NCBI RefSeq assembly: GCF_030695125.1
Contig: NZ_JAUYTP010000016.1
Coordinates: forward strand, 1-64,000
DNA from: Allobosea sp.
Lineage (GTDB): Bacteria > Pseudomonadota > Alphaproteobacteria > Rhizobiales > Beijerinckiaceae
DNA length: 64,000 nucleotides
Direction of reading: 5' to 3'
Below the pieces are notes generated by a model, which was not told where the DNA came from, made no database searches, and saw nothing but the letters and a program-made list of their open reading frames with translations. Below, piece after piece: positions 25,421 through 33,340 of the stretch; the first letter of the stretch is position 1, and the number at the start of each line of letters is the position of its first letter. A program made the position numbers and the translations under genes.

Positions 25421-25508
25421 TCGTTCTCGGGACCAGCGAAGCGCGGACCCGAGAAGCCCGAGACCGGAACGCACTGGTTTTAGAGATGGTCGGGTCGAGC
25501 CCGACCAT
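25421..25508. repeat. REP-like palindromic intergenic element, copy 2
   Basis: Two hairpins in the gap between the VOC and RuBisCO-like genes: TTCTCGGG/CCCGAGAA (25424-25431 and 25448-25455) and ATGGTCGGG/CCCGACCAT (25486-25494 and 25500-25508) with loop TCGAG. Order and core sequence match the element at 8735-8818 read on its minus strand. Two stem positions differ by compensating changes, so the fold is kept. Confidence 0.65.
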
Positions 25509-25530
25509 GGCGCGCCTGGTGCTGTCGGCT

Positions 25531-26070
25531 CTAGAGCGTGCTGAGATCCGGAAACGGCCGGACAGGGTCCTTGCCGTCCCAGGCTTCCGACGCCTCGCGG
25601 ATCAGGCGGAACATCTCGCCCTTGGGGCCGGCGACCTCCGAGAGTTCGATCACGGTGCCGGGGTGGTAATGCGTGTCGAAATAGACGAAGCGCCCGCGCT
25701 CGCCGACCTCGCCCGACATCACCGGCTCGAAGCCCTGTTTCGTCAGCCGCTCGAGATCGGCGTCGTAGTCGGAGGTCCAGTAGGCGACATGCTGCAGGCC
25801 TGAGTGGCCGGCATCGGTGAAGTCCTTGTACATGGAGGGCACGGCGTTGCGGCACTGGATCAGCTCGATCTGGAGCGGCCCGGAATTGGCCAGCGCAACC
25901 GAGTTGTGCGGCTCGTAGGACTGGCCCCGGTAGCGGTAGTTCCGGATCGGAACCTTGGGGTTGTAAAAGAACGGACCGACGCCGAGCACGCGGCTCCAGT
26001 AATCCATCGCGGCCTCGATATCGGGGACGACATAGCCCGCCTGGCGGATCTGGCCGAAGAAGCGGCTCAT
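25531..26070 (-). CDS. VOC (glyoxalase/dioxygenase superfamily) protein
   Basis: A 179-residue protein with two beta-alpha-beta-beta-beta modules: FFGQIRQAGYVVPDIEAAMDYW at the start (first 20 residues and on) and GLQHVAYWTSDYDADLERL near residue 95. Possible metal ligands are His in LQHVAYW, Glu in LQIELIQ and Glu in GTVIELSE. The usual first-module His is replaced by Gln in RQAGY, which would change the metal site. VOC members include isomerases, epimerases and lyases. Its place in the operon upstream of the RuBisCO-like and DUF1537 genes suggests it acts on the same acid-sugar intermediate. The start at 26070 opens directly with the domain. Family call sound, reaction unknown. Confidence 0.75.
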   Translation of the reverse strand: MSRFFGQIRQAGYVVPDIEAAMDYWSRVLGVGPFFYNPKVPIRNYRYRGQSYEPHNSVALANSGPLQIELIQCRNAVPSMYKDFTDAGHSGLQHVAYWTSDYDADLERLTKQGFEPVMSGEVGERGRFVYFDTHYHPGTVIELSEVAGPKGEMFRLIREASEAWDGKDPVRPFPDLSTL

Positions 26071-26224
26071 GGGAATGCCCTTGTCATGTCGGTGGCGGAG
26101 GCCTTGAATCGCAGGCGTCCGGGGTCGTTCACGAGACGGTTGCGATGAGGCGAAGGCCGGAACGCCCGGCGGCGGGGCGCCGCCGGTCCTGGCCTTCGCC
26201 CGGGTCGAGGGTGTGGGTCGTCGC

Positions 26225-27241
26225 TCAGGCGAGCTTGCCGACGGCACCTTCGAGCAGTCCCCAGGCCTCTGCGCCGAACCGCTCCTGCCACTCCTTGTAG
26301 AAGCCGGCCTCGCGGAGCTTGGCGCGGAAGGTCTCGGGATCGGTCTTGTTGAAGGCCAGCCCCTTGGACTGGAGATCGGCCTGGACGGTCGCGTTGAGGG
26401 CCTTGATGTCGCCGCGCTGCTTGACGCCGGCATCGTTGATCGCGTCGCCGACGATCTTCTGGATGTCCGCCGGCAGGCCGCGCCAGGCGCGGCCATTGGC
26501 GATGAACCAGAAGCCGTCCCAGATATGGTTCGAGATCGCGCAGTTCTTCTGCACCTCGAACAGCTTCGCGACCTGGATGATCGGGAGCGGGTTCTCCTGC
26601 GCATCGACGACCCGGGTCTGCAGGGCCGAATAGACTTCCGAGAACTGCAGGCTGGCGGGGGCGGCGTCGAGCGCCTTGAACATCGAGATCGAGAGCGGGC
26701 TCACCGGCACGCGGATCTTCAGGCCGGCCATGTCCTTGGCGGTCTCGATTGGCTTGCCCGACGTCGTCATCTGGCGAAAGCCGTTGTCCCACATCTTCTC
26801 GAAGGCGAACAGGTTCGCCTTGGCGATCGCCTCGCGGACATGGGCGCCGACCTTGCCGTCCATCGCCTTCCAGACCTGGTCGTAATCGGCGAAGGCAAAG
26901 CCCACCGCGTTGATCGCCGCCACCGGCACCAGCGTGGCGATGACCAGCGCCGAGGGCGTGAAGAAGGTGATGCCGCCATTGCGCACCTGGCTGAGCATGT
27001 CGGTGTCGCCGCCGAGCTGGTTGTTGGGGAAGATCTTGATCTCGACCCGGCCGTTGCTCTCCTTGGCGATGCGCTCGGCCGCCTCCTGGGCGCGGATGTT
27101 GAGCGGGTGGCTCAGCGGCAGGTTGTTGCCGTATTTCAGGTCGAACTCTGCTGCGCGCGCGACATGCGGCATGGCGATGAACGAGATCGCAGGCGTGGCG
27201 GCAAGGCTCCGCAGGACCGAGCGGCGGGTCGGAACAGTCAT
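26225..27241 (-). CDS. TRAP transporter solute-binding protein (DctP family)
   Basis: Periplasmic binding protein of 338 residues. Its twin-arginine-like signal peptide (TRRSVLRSLAATPAISF... cleaved near ARAA) is followed by the DctP core: SHPLNIRAQEAAERI, IKIFPNNQLGGDTDML near residue 75, and the ligand-carboxylate Arg in MAGLKIRVP near residue 170. GGGAGG before the ATG at 27241 fixes the start. It heads the leftward operon with the VOC, RuBisCO-like and kinase genes. No DctQ or DctM membrane subunit is encoded in the window, so the partner must be elsewhere. The ligand is probably an organic or sugar acid. Confidence 0.9.
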   Translation of the reverse strand: MTVPTRRSVLRSLAATPAISFIAMPHVARAAEFDLKYGNNLPLSHPLNIRAQEAAERIAKESNGRVEIKIFPNNQLGGDTDMLSQVRNGGITFFTPSALVIATLVPVAAINAVGFAFADYDQVWKAMDGKVGAHVREAIAKANLFAFEKMWDNGFRQMTTSGKPIETAKDMAGLKIRVPVSPLSISMFKALDAAPASLQFSEVYSALQTRVVDAQENPLPIIQVAKLFEVQKNCAISNHIWDGFWFIANGRAWRGLPADIQKIVGDAINDAGVKQRGDIKALNATVQADLQSKGLAFNKTDPETFRAKLREAGFYKEWQERFGAEAWGLLEGAVGKLA

Positions 27242-27254
27242 CTCTACCTCCCTG

Positions 27255-27269
27255 GATCGCTGTGCGATC
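27255..27269. promoter_or_regulatory. Palindrome between DctP and LacI-type regulator genes, candidate operator
   Basis: GATCGC-TGT-GCGATC, six perfect base pairs, lies 14 bp upstream of the DctP start and just outside its ribosome binding site. The divergently encoded LacI-family regulator starts 90 bp to the right. Position suits autoregulation and repression of the operon. LacI-family sites are usually even palindromes with central CG, so the match is not typical. Confidence 0.4.
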
Positions 27270-27358
27270 TGTTTGTTTGTGGTTTTCTTCCGCAAACGAT
27301 AGGAAGCCGTGCTGATGGACGTCAAACTCAATTCTTGATGGTTTTTGATGGGTTTTCG

Positions 27359-28417
27359 ATGAGCATAGACCCCGCCGAAGCCCGGCCCCAGCGTCGCCGC
27401 TCGACCCGGATCGACGATGTCGCGCAGCAGGCCGGCGTCTCGACCGCGACGGTGGACCGTGTCTTGAACGGACGCCCCGGCGTGCGGGCCGTCACGGTCC
27501 AGCGCGTGCTGAAGGCGGCGGGCGAGATCGGTTACGTCATCGACGAGGCGCAGCCCGCGAGCGCGTTGCGGCCCTGGCGGCTGGCCTTCCTGTTGCCGGC
27601 CGGCAGCAACCGCTTTCTCGGCATGCTCGGCCGGTTGATCGGCGGCTCGCAGGCGCAGCTGGCGTCCTTCAACATGCGGGCGCGGGTGGACACCATCGAG
27701 AGTTTCAAGCCCGAACTGCTGGCGCAGCACCTCAAGAAAATCGGGCGAGAGGTCGATGGCATCGCCTTCATGGCCCTCGAGCATCCGACGGTGCGCGAGG
27801 CGGTCGACTCGCTGGCCGAGCGCGGTGTCCCCGCAGTCACGCTGATCTCCGACATCGCCAACACGAGGCGCGTGGCCTATGTCGGGCTCGACAACCGCTC
27901 GGCGGGGCGAACTGCCGGCTACCTGATCGCCCGCTTCATCGGCGCCCGGCCCGCCAAGGTTGCGATGATCGCCGGCAGCCTGAGCTACCGGGCTCATGAA
28001 GAGCGCGAGATGGGCTTCCTGCATCTGTTCGAGGATCTGTTTCCCGCGATCCAGGTCGTCGGCCTGCGCGAAGGGCATGACGAGGAGGCCAGGAACTACC
28101 GGCAGACCAAGACGCTGCTGGCGCAGCACCCCGATCTCGCCGGCATCTACAATATCGGCGGCGGACCGGAGGGGATTGCGCGGGCGCTGAAGGAGGCAGG
28201 GCGGCAGCATGAGGTCGTCTTCGTCGGCCACGGCCTGACGCCCGACACGCGCAGCCTCCTGATCGAAGGGGCGATGGACGCCGTGATCACCCAGAATCCG
28301 CAGGCCGCGATGATGGATTGCGTCTCCATCTTCGCCAATCTGCGTGCCGGCCGGCTCGCGACGCAGGGCATCGAGCGGCCGCGAACGGAGATCGTCCTCC
28401 GGGAAAACCTTCCCTAG
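27359..28417 (+). CDS. LacI-family transcriptional regulator
   Basis: A 352-residue regulator. The N-terminal HTH reads TRIDDVAQQAGVSTATVDRVLNGRPGVRAVT (residues about 18-48, split over helix-turn-helix and hinge), followed by a periplasmic-binding-like effector domain of the sugar-binding type (LAFLLPAGSNRFLGMLG, AYVGLDNRSAGRTAGYLIAR, GIYNIGGGPEGIARAL). The VDRVLNG form with Asp in place of Ser is the variant seen in regulators of polyol and aminosugar genes. It is divergent from the DctP-VOC-RuBisCO-like-kinase operon and most likely controls it. An upstream ATG at 27338 would add seven residues. Confidence 0.9.
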   Translation: MSIDPAEARPQRRRSTRIDDVAQQAGVSTATVDRVLNGRPGVRAVTVQRVLKAAGEIGYVIDEAQPASALRPWRLAFLLPAGSNRFLGMLGRLIGGSQAQLASFNMRARVDTIESFKPELLAQHLKKIGREVDGIAFMALEHPTVREAVDSLAERGVPAVTLISDIANTRRVAYVGLDNRSAGRTAGYLIARFIGARPAKVAMIAGSLSYRAHEEREMGFLHLFEDLFPAIQVVGLREGHDEEARNYRQTKTLLAQHPDLAGIYNIGGGPEGIARALKEAGRQHEVVFVGHGLTPDTRSLLIEGAMDAVITQNPQAAMMDCVSIFANLRAGRLATQGIERPRTEIVLRENLP

Positions 28418-28650
28418 CGACGGGATACCGCTCTCGCGGGTGGCGACCGCGGCAGCATTGCGCCTCGGCCGGCCCGTGCAGCCAGGACGTGCCGTCCAGA
28501 CGTCGCGCTCACCGACGGATGGGCTGGCCTTGCGGCTGTCACGTCGCTGACACCTGGCGGCCCTAGGCGACTGAGGATTCTGCAATCCAGCAGGGGACAG
28601 ACAGTGGCCCCGCTCCGAGGCGAAGGTCACCGGTCGCGGATGGGAACGGC

Positions 28651-29589
28651 ATGCTGAACTTCATCGTCCGGCGGATGATGCGGGCATTTCTGACGCTCGC
28701 CATCTGCGTCACGGCCGTGTTCGTCGTCCTGCGGCTGGCCGGCGACCCGACCGATATTCTCCTGCCCGACGATACCACACCCGAGGTTAAGGCCGAGTAT
28801 CGCGAGCGCTGGGGCATCGATCGACCGATTGCGGAGCAGTACGCCCGCTTCCTGCTTGCCGTGACACGCGGCGATCTCGGGGTGTCGTTCGCGGATGGCC
28901 GTTCGGCCGCCATCGTCGTGGCCGAGGCCATTCCCAACACGTTGCTCCTGGCCGCCGCGGCGCTCTGCCTGGCGCTGATCATCGGCATTCCGCTGGGGAT
29001 GCTGGCCGCGCTGAAGCATAATTCGGCGCTGGACCGGATCGTCATGTCCATCGCCGTGCTGGGCTTTTCGATCCCGACCTTCTTTCTCGGCATCCTGCTG
29101 ATCCTGCTGTTTGCCCTGACTTTGCGCTGGCTTCCATCGTCGGGTACGGAAACGTGGTGGCATCTGGTCATGCCGACGCTGACGCTCGCGGCGGGCCTGC
29201 TCGGCAAGATCGCGCGCTTTACCCGCACGGCGATGCTCGAGGTCCTGGGCCAGAGTTTCGTGCGGACGGCACGCGCCAAGGGCGTTCCGCGGCTGCCCGT
29301 GCTGCTGCGCCACGTCTTTCCCAATGCGGCGGTGCCGCTGCTGATGTTTCTGGGGATCGAAACCGGCCTGCTGTTTGCCGGCGCCGCCGTCACCGAGACG
29401 ATCTTCGCCTGGCCCGGCGTCGGCCGCCTGCTGGTGTCGTCGGCCGGCGTGCGCGATCTGGCGGTGATTCAGACCGCGATCCTGTTCGTCGCGGGCGTCA
29501 TCATCGTCTCGAACCTGGCCGTCGACATCATCCACGCTTTGATCGACCCGCGCATCGATGTGCTGGGCGCCAAGGGCCAGGCCTCATGA
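28651..29589 (+). CDS. Peptide-type ABC transporter permease (DppB-like), set 2
   Basis: A 312-residue B-type permease: TM1 at about residues 10-32, RLAGDPTDILLPDD, WGIDRPIAEQYARF and coupling loop FVRTARAKGVPRLPVLLRH, ending in HALIDPRIDV. It is a clear paralogue of the DppB-like protein at 37955-38887; both share RFTR(T/S)AMLEVLGQ and WPGVGRLLV. It opens a run of permease B, permease C and binding protein. No ATPase gene lies in this set, so it may use the ATPase pair at 35941-37955. GGGAACGG precedes the ATG. Confidence 0.9.
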   Translation: MLNFIVRRMMRAFLTLAICVTAVFVVLRLAGDPTDILLPDDTTPEVKAEYRERWGIDRPIAEQYARFLLAVTRGDLGVSFADGRSAAIVVAEAIPNTLLLAAAALCLALIIGIPLGMLAALKHNSALDRIVMSIAVLGFSIPTFFLGILLILLFALTLRWLPSSGTETWWHLVMPTLTLAAGLLGKIARFTRTAMLEVLGQSFVRTARAKGVPRLPVLLRHVFPNAAVPLLMFLGIETGLLFAGAAVTETIFAWPGVGRLLVSSAGVRDLAVIQTAILFVAGVIIVSNLAVDIIHALIDPRIDVLGAKGQAS

Positions 29590-30479
29590 GCGCCACCGAG
29601 CCTCTGATGGGCCGCACCGACGCGGCCGGCGCGCGTCCAGCACCCACGCGCGCCATGCCGTTCAGCATCCGGCTGGCGCTCGGGTTCCTGATGCTGATGG
29701 TCGTCGTGTCGCTGCTCGCGCCCGTGATCGCGCCTTATGATTTTGCCACGCAGAACCTCGCCCGCCGCCTCCGCCCGCCGGTGTTCTGGGGCGGGGACTG
29801 GGCCTATGTGCTGGGCACGGACCATCTCGGGCGCGATATTCTCAGCCGCATGATCTACGGAATCCGGACCTCGATCGCGATCGCGCTGGCGGGAACGCTG
29901 ATCGGCGCGGCGATCGGAACCGTGCTGGGCTACGTCGCCGCCCGCCGCAGAGGCTGGCTCGACGATGTCATCATGATGATGGTGGATGTGCAGGCGGCCC
30001 TGCCGGCTTTCTTCATCGCCATCGCCTTCATCGCCCTGGTCGGGTCGAACCTGCTGATCTTCGTCGTGCTGGTCAGTCTCGAAGGCTGGGAGCGCTATAC
30101 CCGTCTCGTGCGCGGCCTCGTGATCTCCGAGCAAGCGGCCCTCTATGTGCGGGCGGTGAAGGCGCTGGGGGCGACGACCAATCGCGTCAACCTGAGGCAT
30201 GTCCTGCCCAATATCGCCGCCTCGCTGGTGGTGCAGATGACGATCACCTTTCCCTGGGTGATCCTGCTGGAGACCACGCTGTCCTTCCTGGGTCTCGGCG
30301 TGCAGCCGCCCGGCACATCGCTCGGCCAGATGCTGGGCGCGGGCCGCAACTACCTCCTGCAAGCCTGGTGGATCGCGGTGTGCCCCGGCCTGGTGATCTT
30401 CCTCACGACGCTGTCCGTCAGCCTGTTCGGGGACTGGCTGCGCGACCGGCTCGACCCGACGCTCGACAGTCCCGCCTGA
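29586..30479 (+). CDS. Peptide-type ABC transporter permease (DppC-like), set 2
   Basis: A 297-residue C-type permease beginning at the ATG that overlaps the stop of the B permease (ATGA). It has TM1 at about residues 27-48, the LGTDHLGRDILSRMIYG motif and the coupling loop YVRAVKALGATTNRVNLRHVL before PNIAASLVV. The end is GDWLRDRLDPTLDS. It is paralogous to the permease at 38884-39759, which shares SFLGLGVQPP and GDWLRDKLDPTL. An 83-bp gap with a palindromic motif separates it from the binding-protein gene, so that gene may also have its own promoter. Confidence 0.9.
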   Translation: MSATEPLMGRTDAAGARPAPTRAMPFSIRLALGFLMLMVVVSLLAPVIAPYDFATQNLARRLRPPVFWGGDWAYVLGTDHLGRDILSRMIYGIRTSIAIALAGTLIGAAIGTVLGYVAARRRGWLDDVIMMMVDVQAALPAFFIAIAFIALVGSNLLIFVVLVSLEGWERYTRLVRGLVISEQAALYVRAVKALGATTNRVNLRHVLPNIAASLVVQMTITFPWVILLETTLSFLGLGVQPPGTSLGQMLGAGRNYLLQAWWIAVCPGLVIFLTTLSVSLFGDWLRDRLDPTLDSPA

Positions 30480-30485
30480 TCAAAT

Positions 30486-30502
30486 CCTGAGTTTTATTCA
30501 AT
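30486..30502. promoter_or_regulatory. Operator-like motif upstream of binding-protein gene, set 2
   Basis: CCTGAGTTTTATTCAAT. Read on the minus strand, its core ATTGAATAAAACTCAG matches ACTGAATATAACTCAG at 34212-34227 at 14 of 16 positions. It lies 61 bp before the binding-protein start. It is AT-rich in GC-rich surroundings and imperfectly palindromic, as expected for a regulator site. Confidence 0.5.
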
Positions 30503-30562
30503 ACGTCATGGCCGTGTCGCATGCGCGCAATAGCCGTCAGAAGCCGTTTTGGAGGGTTCGCC

Positions 30563-32122
30563 ATGTCGCTCAATCGCCGTCGTTTCGTTCAGGGCGCCGT
30601 TGCCGCACCGTTCGTCGTCACCACCCCGCATGCCTTTGCGCAGACCGACAGGCGCCCCGCCCTGACGGTGGCCGTCGCCGAATTGCCCAAGGTTCTCGAG
30701 CCGGCGATGGAGCTGAACAATGTCGGCACGCGCGTCACCTATTCCGTCTTCGACACGGTGATCCGGCGCGACTTCAAGAGCCAGCCGGGCGGTGGCGGCT
30801 CGAAACTGCTGCCGCATCTCGCCTTGTCCTGGGAGCGCGAGAATCCGCGTTCGCTGGTGGTGAAATTCCGGCCGGACGTGAAGTTCCACAATGGCGACGA
30901 GATGACCGCCGAGGATGTCGCCTACACCTTCCGGGACGGCCGTCTCTGGGGTGACAAGGCCGAGATCCCGGGCGGTCGCCCGTTCTTCGGGACGCTCGAG
31001 GCCGTCGAGGCGATCGACCGGCACACCGTGCGGTTCAAGACGCGTGCGCCCGATGTGCTGATGGAGCAGCGACTCGCCTCCTGGTGCTCCTGGATCGTCA
31101 ACAAGCGCCATTACGAGCAGGTCGGCCTCGACGGCTTCGGCAAGAACCCGGTGGGGACCGGCCCCTTCCGGTTCTCCCGCATGCGCGCCAACGAGTTCAT
31201 GGAGTTCGAGGCCTTCGACGGCTACTGGATGGGCCGCCCCAACGCGCGGCGCGTCACCTTCCGCGAAGTGCCGGAATTGTCGACCCGCATCGCCGGCCTC
31301 GTCTCCGGCGAGTTCGACCTGATCACCAACGTGCCGCCGGACCAGATCCAGGTCATGTCGAGCTACAAGGATGTCGAGGCGCGCTCGGTCGTGCTGGCCA
31401 ACAGCCATCTGCTGACCTTCGATGCGCGCGGCGCCGGCACCTCGGACAAGCGCATCCGGCAGGCCCTGGCGGTCGCTATCGACCGGCAGAAGCTGGTCGA
31501 TGCGCTGTGGCTGGGCAAGGCGGTGATCCCGCCCTCGCACAACTATCCCGAATATGGCGAGATGTTCCTCGAAGGGCGTGGTCTCCCCTTCAACCCCGAC
31601 CGGGCCCGCACGCTGCTGCGCGAAGCCGGCTACAAGGGCGAGCCGATCACCTATCGCACCATGCCGAACTACTACACCGGCGCGCTCGATGCCGCGCAGA
31701 TCATCGTCGAGATGTGGAAGGCGGTCGGCATCGACGCGCGCCTGCAGGTGGTCGAGAACTTCGCCCAGATGCAGGGCCCCGGTCAGCAGGTCGGCAACAC
31801 CTCGAACTCGACCCGCTTCCCGGATCCGCTTGGCGCGATCTGGCCGAGCTGGGGCCCGGCCTCGGCCTTCCAGACCACCAAGGCCTTTGCCGAGGCGGAT
31901 GCCGCCCCCTTCAACACGGCCGGTCGCGCCCTGCTCGGCGAGACCGATCCGCTCAAGCGCAAGGCGCTGTTTGCCCAGATGCTCGACGTTTATGAGGACG
32001 CCTGCCCCGGCACGATCCTATACCAGCCGCTGGAAACCTACGGCGTGAAGAAGAAGGTCAATTGGACGCCCTACAGCTTCTTCTTCATGGATTTGCGCGC
32101 CGACAATCTGAGCTTCGCCTGA
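30563..32122 (+). CDS. ABC transporter substrate-binding protein, peptide/nickel family, set 2
   Basis: A 519-residue family-5 binding protein. The start at 30563 has GGAGGG 6 bases upstream and opens a twin-arginine-like signal (NRRRFVQGAVAAPFVV, cleaved near AFAQT). Family segments include KFHNGDEMTAEDVAYTFRDG near residue 112, NPVGTGPFRFSRM near 195 and AIDRQKLVDALWLGK near 310. It is a paralogue of the protein at 34314-35948: both have the VPE...RIAGL(V/L)SG...PPDQI stretch and EAGYKG/QAGYKG blocks. It is followed 1 bp later by a phosphoesterase gene, which makes a phosphate-ester ligand worth considering. Confidence 0.9.
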   Translation: MSLNRRRFVQGAVAAPFVVTTPHAFAQTDRRPALTVAVAELPKVLEPAMELNNVGTRVTYSVFDTVIRRDFKSQPGGGGSKLLPHLALSWERENPRSLVVKFRPDVKFHNGDEMTAEDVAYTFRDGRLWGDKAEIPGGRPFFGTLEAVEAIDRHTVRFKTRAPDVLMEQRLASWCSWIVNKRHYEQVGLDGFGKNPVGTGPFRFSRMRANEFMEFEAFDGYWMGRPNARRVTFREVPELSTRIAGLVSGEFDLITNVPPDQIQVMSSYKDVEARSVVLANSHLLTFDARGAGTSDKRIRQALAVAIDRQKLVDALWLGKAVIPPSHNYPEYGEMFLEGRGLPFNPDRARTLLREAGYKGEPITYRTMPNYYTGALDAAQIIVEMWKAVGIDARLQVVENFAQMQGPGQQVGNTSNSTRFPDPLGAIWPSWGPASAFQTTKAFAEADAAPFNTAGRALLGETDPLKRKALFAQMLDVYEDACPGTILYQPLETYGVKKKVNWTPYSFFFMDLRADNLSFA

Positions 32123-32123
32123 G

Positions 32124-33059
32124 ATGAACGAAGCCAACGGCGCCGACCGCCCCCTTCGCGTCGTCCAGGTTTCGGACACGCATCTGTCGGAAACCCACGC
32201 CTATTTCATCGACAATTTCGATGTCTTCGTCGACGAGATGCAGGCGCTGCAGCCTGATCTGATCGTCCACACCGGCGACATCTCGTTCAACGGGCCGTTG
32301 CGGCCGGCCGATCTCGGCTTCGCGAAAGCGCAGCTCGACCGCCTGCCGGCACCGGTGCTGACGCTGGCGGGCAACCACGACATCGGCGAGGCCCCGCCCT
32401 TCTCGCGGCTCGACCAGCCGATCGACACGGCGCGCATGGCAGCCTGGACGACGGCGGTGGGCCCGATGTGGTGGAGCCACGATCTCGGGAGCTGGCGGCT
32501 CATCGGGCTCGATAGCGCTGTGATGGCGTCGGGCCTGGCGGAGGAGGCGACGCAGTTGGCCTTCCTGCGCACGCAGCTCGCCTCGCGCGGCACCCGCCAG
32601 GCGATGGTGTTCATGCATATGCCGCCCTTCGAGACCGACCCGAAGGACGAGCGCCCGACCACCTCATGCGTGCCTCATCCGGCGCGGCGGGCGCTGCTGG
32701 AAACCTGTCGCGATGCGGGCGTCAAGGTGATCGCCTGCGGTCATCTGCACGTCTATCGCCGCATCCGCTATCAAGGCATGGGCATCGTCTGGGCTCCGCC
32801 GACGGCGATGGTCCATTTCGAGCGCCAATGGCGCAAATGGCGGCGCTGGTCGCGGCCGGGCTATCTGGTCTGGACGCTCGACGGCGGCAAGATTCGCCAC
32901 GAGCTCGTCGAGCCCCGCATGATGATCGCGCAGGATACCTCGCGCTGGACCGAGATTGGCGGCACCACCACCAACATGCCGCCCCGGCCCCTGCGGAGGC
33001 ACCTCGCTGCGGCCGGCATGACGGGTGAAGAGATCGCGTCGGATTCGGCGTCGCATTGA
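32124..33059 (+). CDS. Calcineurin-like metallophosphoesterase
   Basis: A 311-residue phosphoesterase with the full dimetal motif set: VQVSDTHLSE near residue 15 (DxH), DLIVHTGDISFNG near 50 (GDxxD-like), LTLAGNHDIGE near 82 (GNHD), FMHMPPF near 158 and VIACGHLHVYRR near 205 (GHxH). There is no signal peptide, so it is cytoplasmic. This clade includes CpdA-type cyclic-nucleotide and glycerophosphodiester hydrolases. It starts one base after the binding-protein stop, so the two are cotranscribed, and the enzyme may hydrolyse the imported compound. Substrate unproven. Confidence 0.87.
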   Translation: MNEANGADRPLRVVQVSDTHLSETHAYFIDNFDVFVDEMQALQPDLIVHTGDISFNGPLRPADLGFAKAQLDRLPAPVLTLAGNHDIGEAPPFSRLDQPIDTARMAAWTTAVGPMWWSHDLGSWRLIGLDSAVMASGLAEEATQLAFLRTQLASRGTRQAMVFMHMPPFETDPKDERPTTSCVPHPARRALLETCRDAGVKVIACGHLHVYRRIRYQGMGIVWAPPTAMVHFERQWRKWRRWSRPGYLVWTLDGGKIRHELVEPRMMIAQDTSRWTEIGGTTTNMPPRPLRRHLAAAGMTGEEIASDSASH

Positions 33060-33340
33060 TCCCGGCCTGCGACCCCGGCTGATGCCGTGCGCAGGTGGCT
33101 TCGGGCTTCCGGTGGCCAAAATGCGGCGGGCTTGCCGGGGACCGAGATTGGCTTGCTCCGACGGTTGTCGCCCGACTGTTGATAGCCGGCTACGCAGCCC
33201 GTTAGAATCGGCTCTTGCTCGTCTATTGAGTGAAGCTGTCATCCCCGCGTCACTGCCTTGTGGATTATTCAAAGCCGTTGCGGCAGCGTCTTTACTGAAG
33301 CGCCCGTTCCGATTTCCCCCCGCTACTCTGGACCGTCCCT

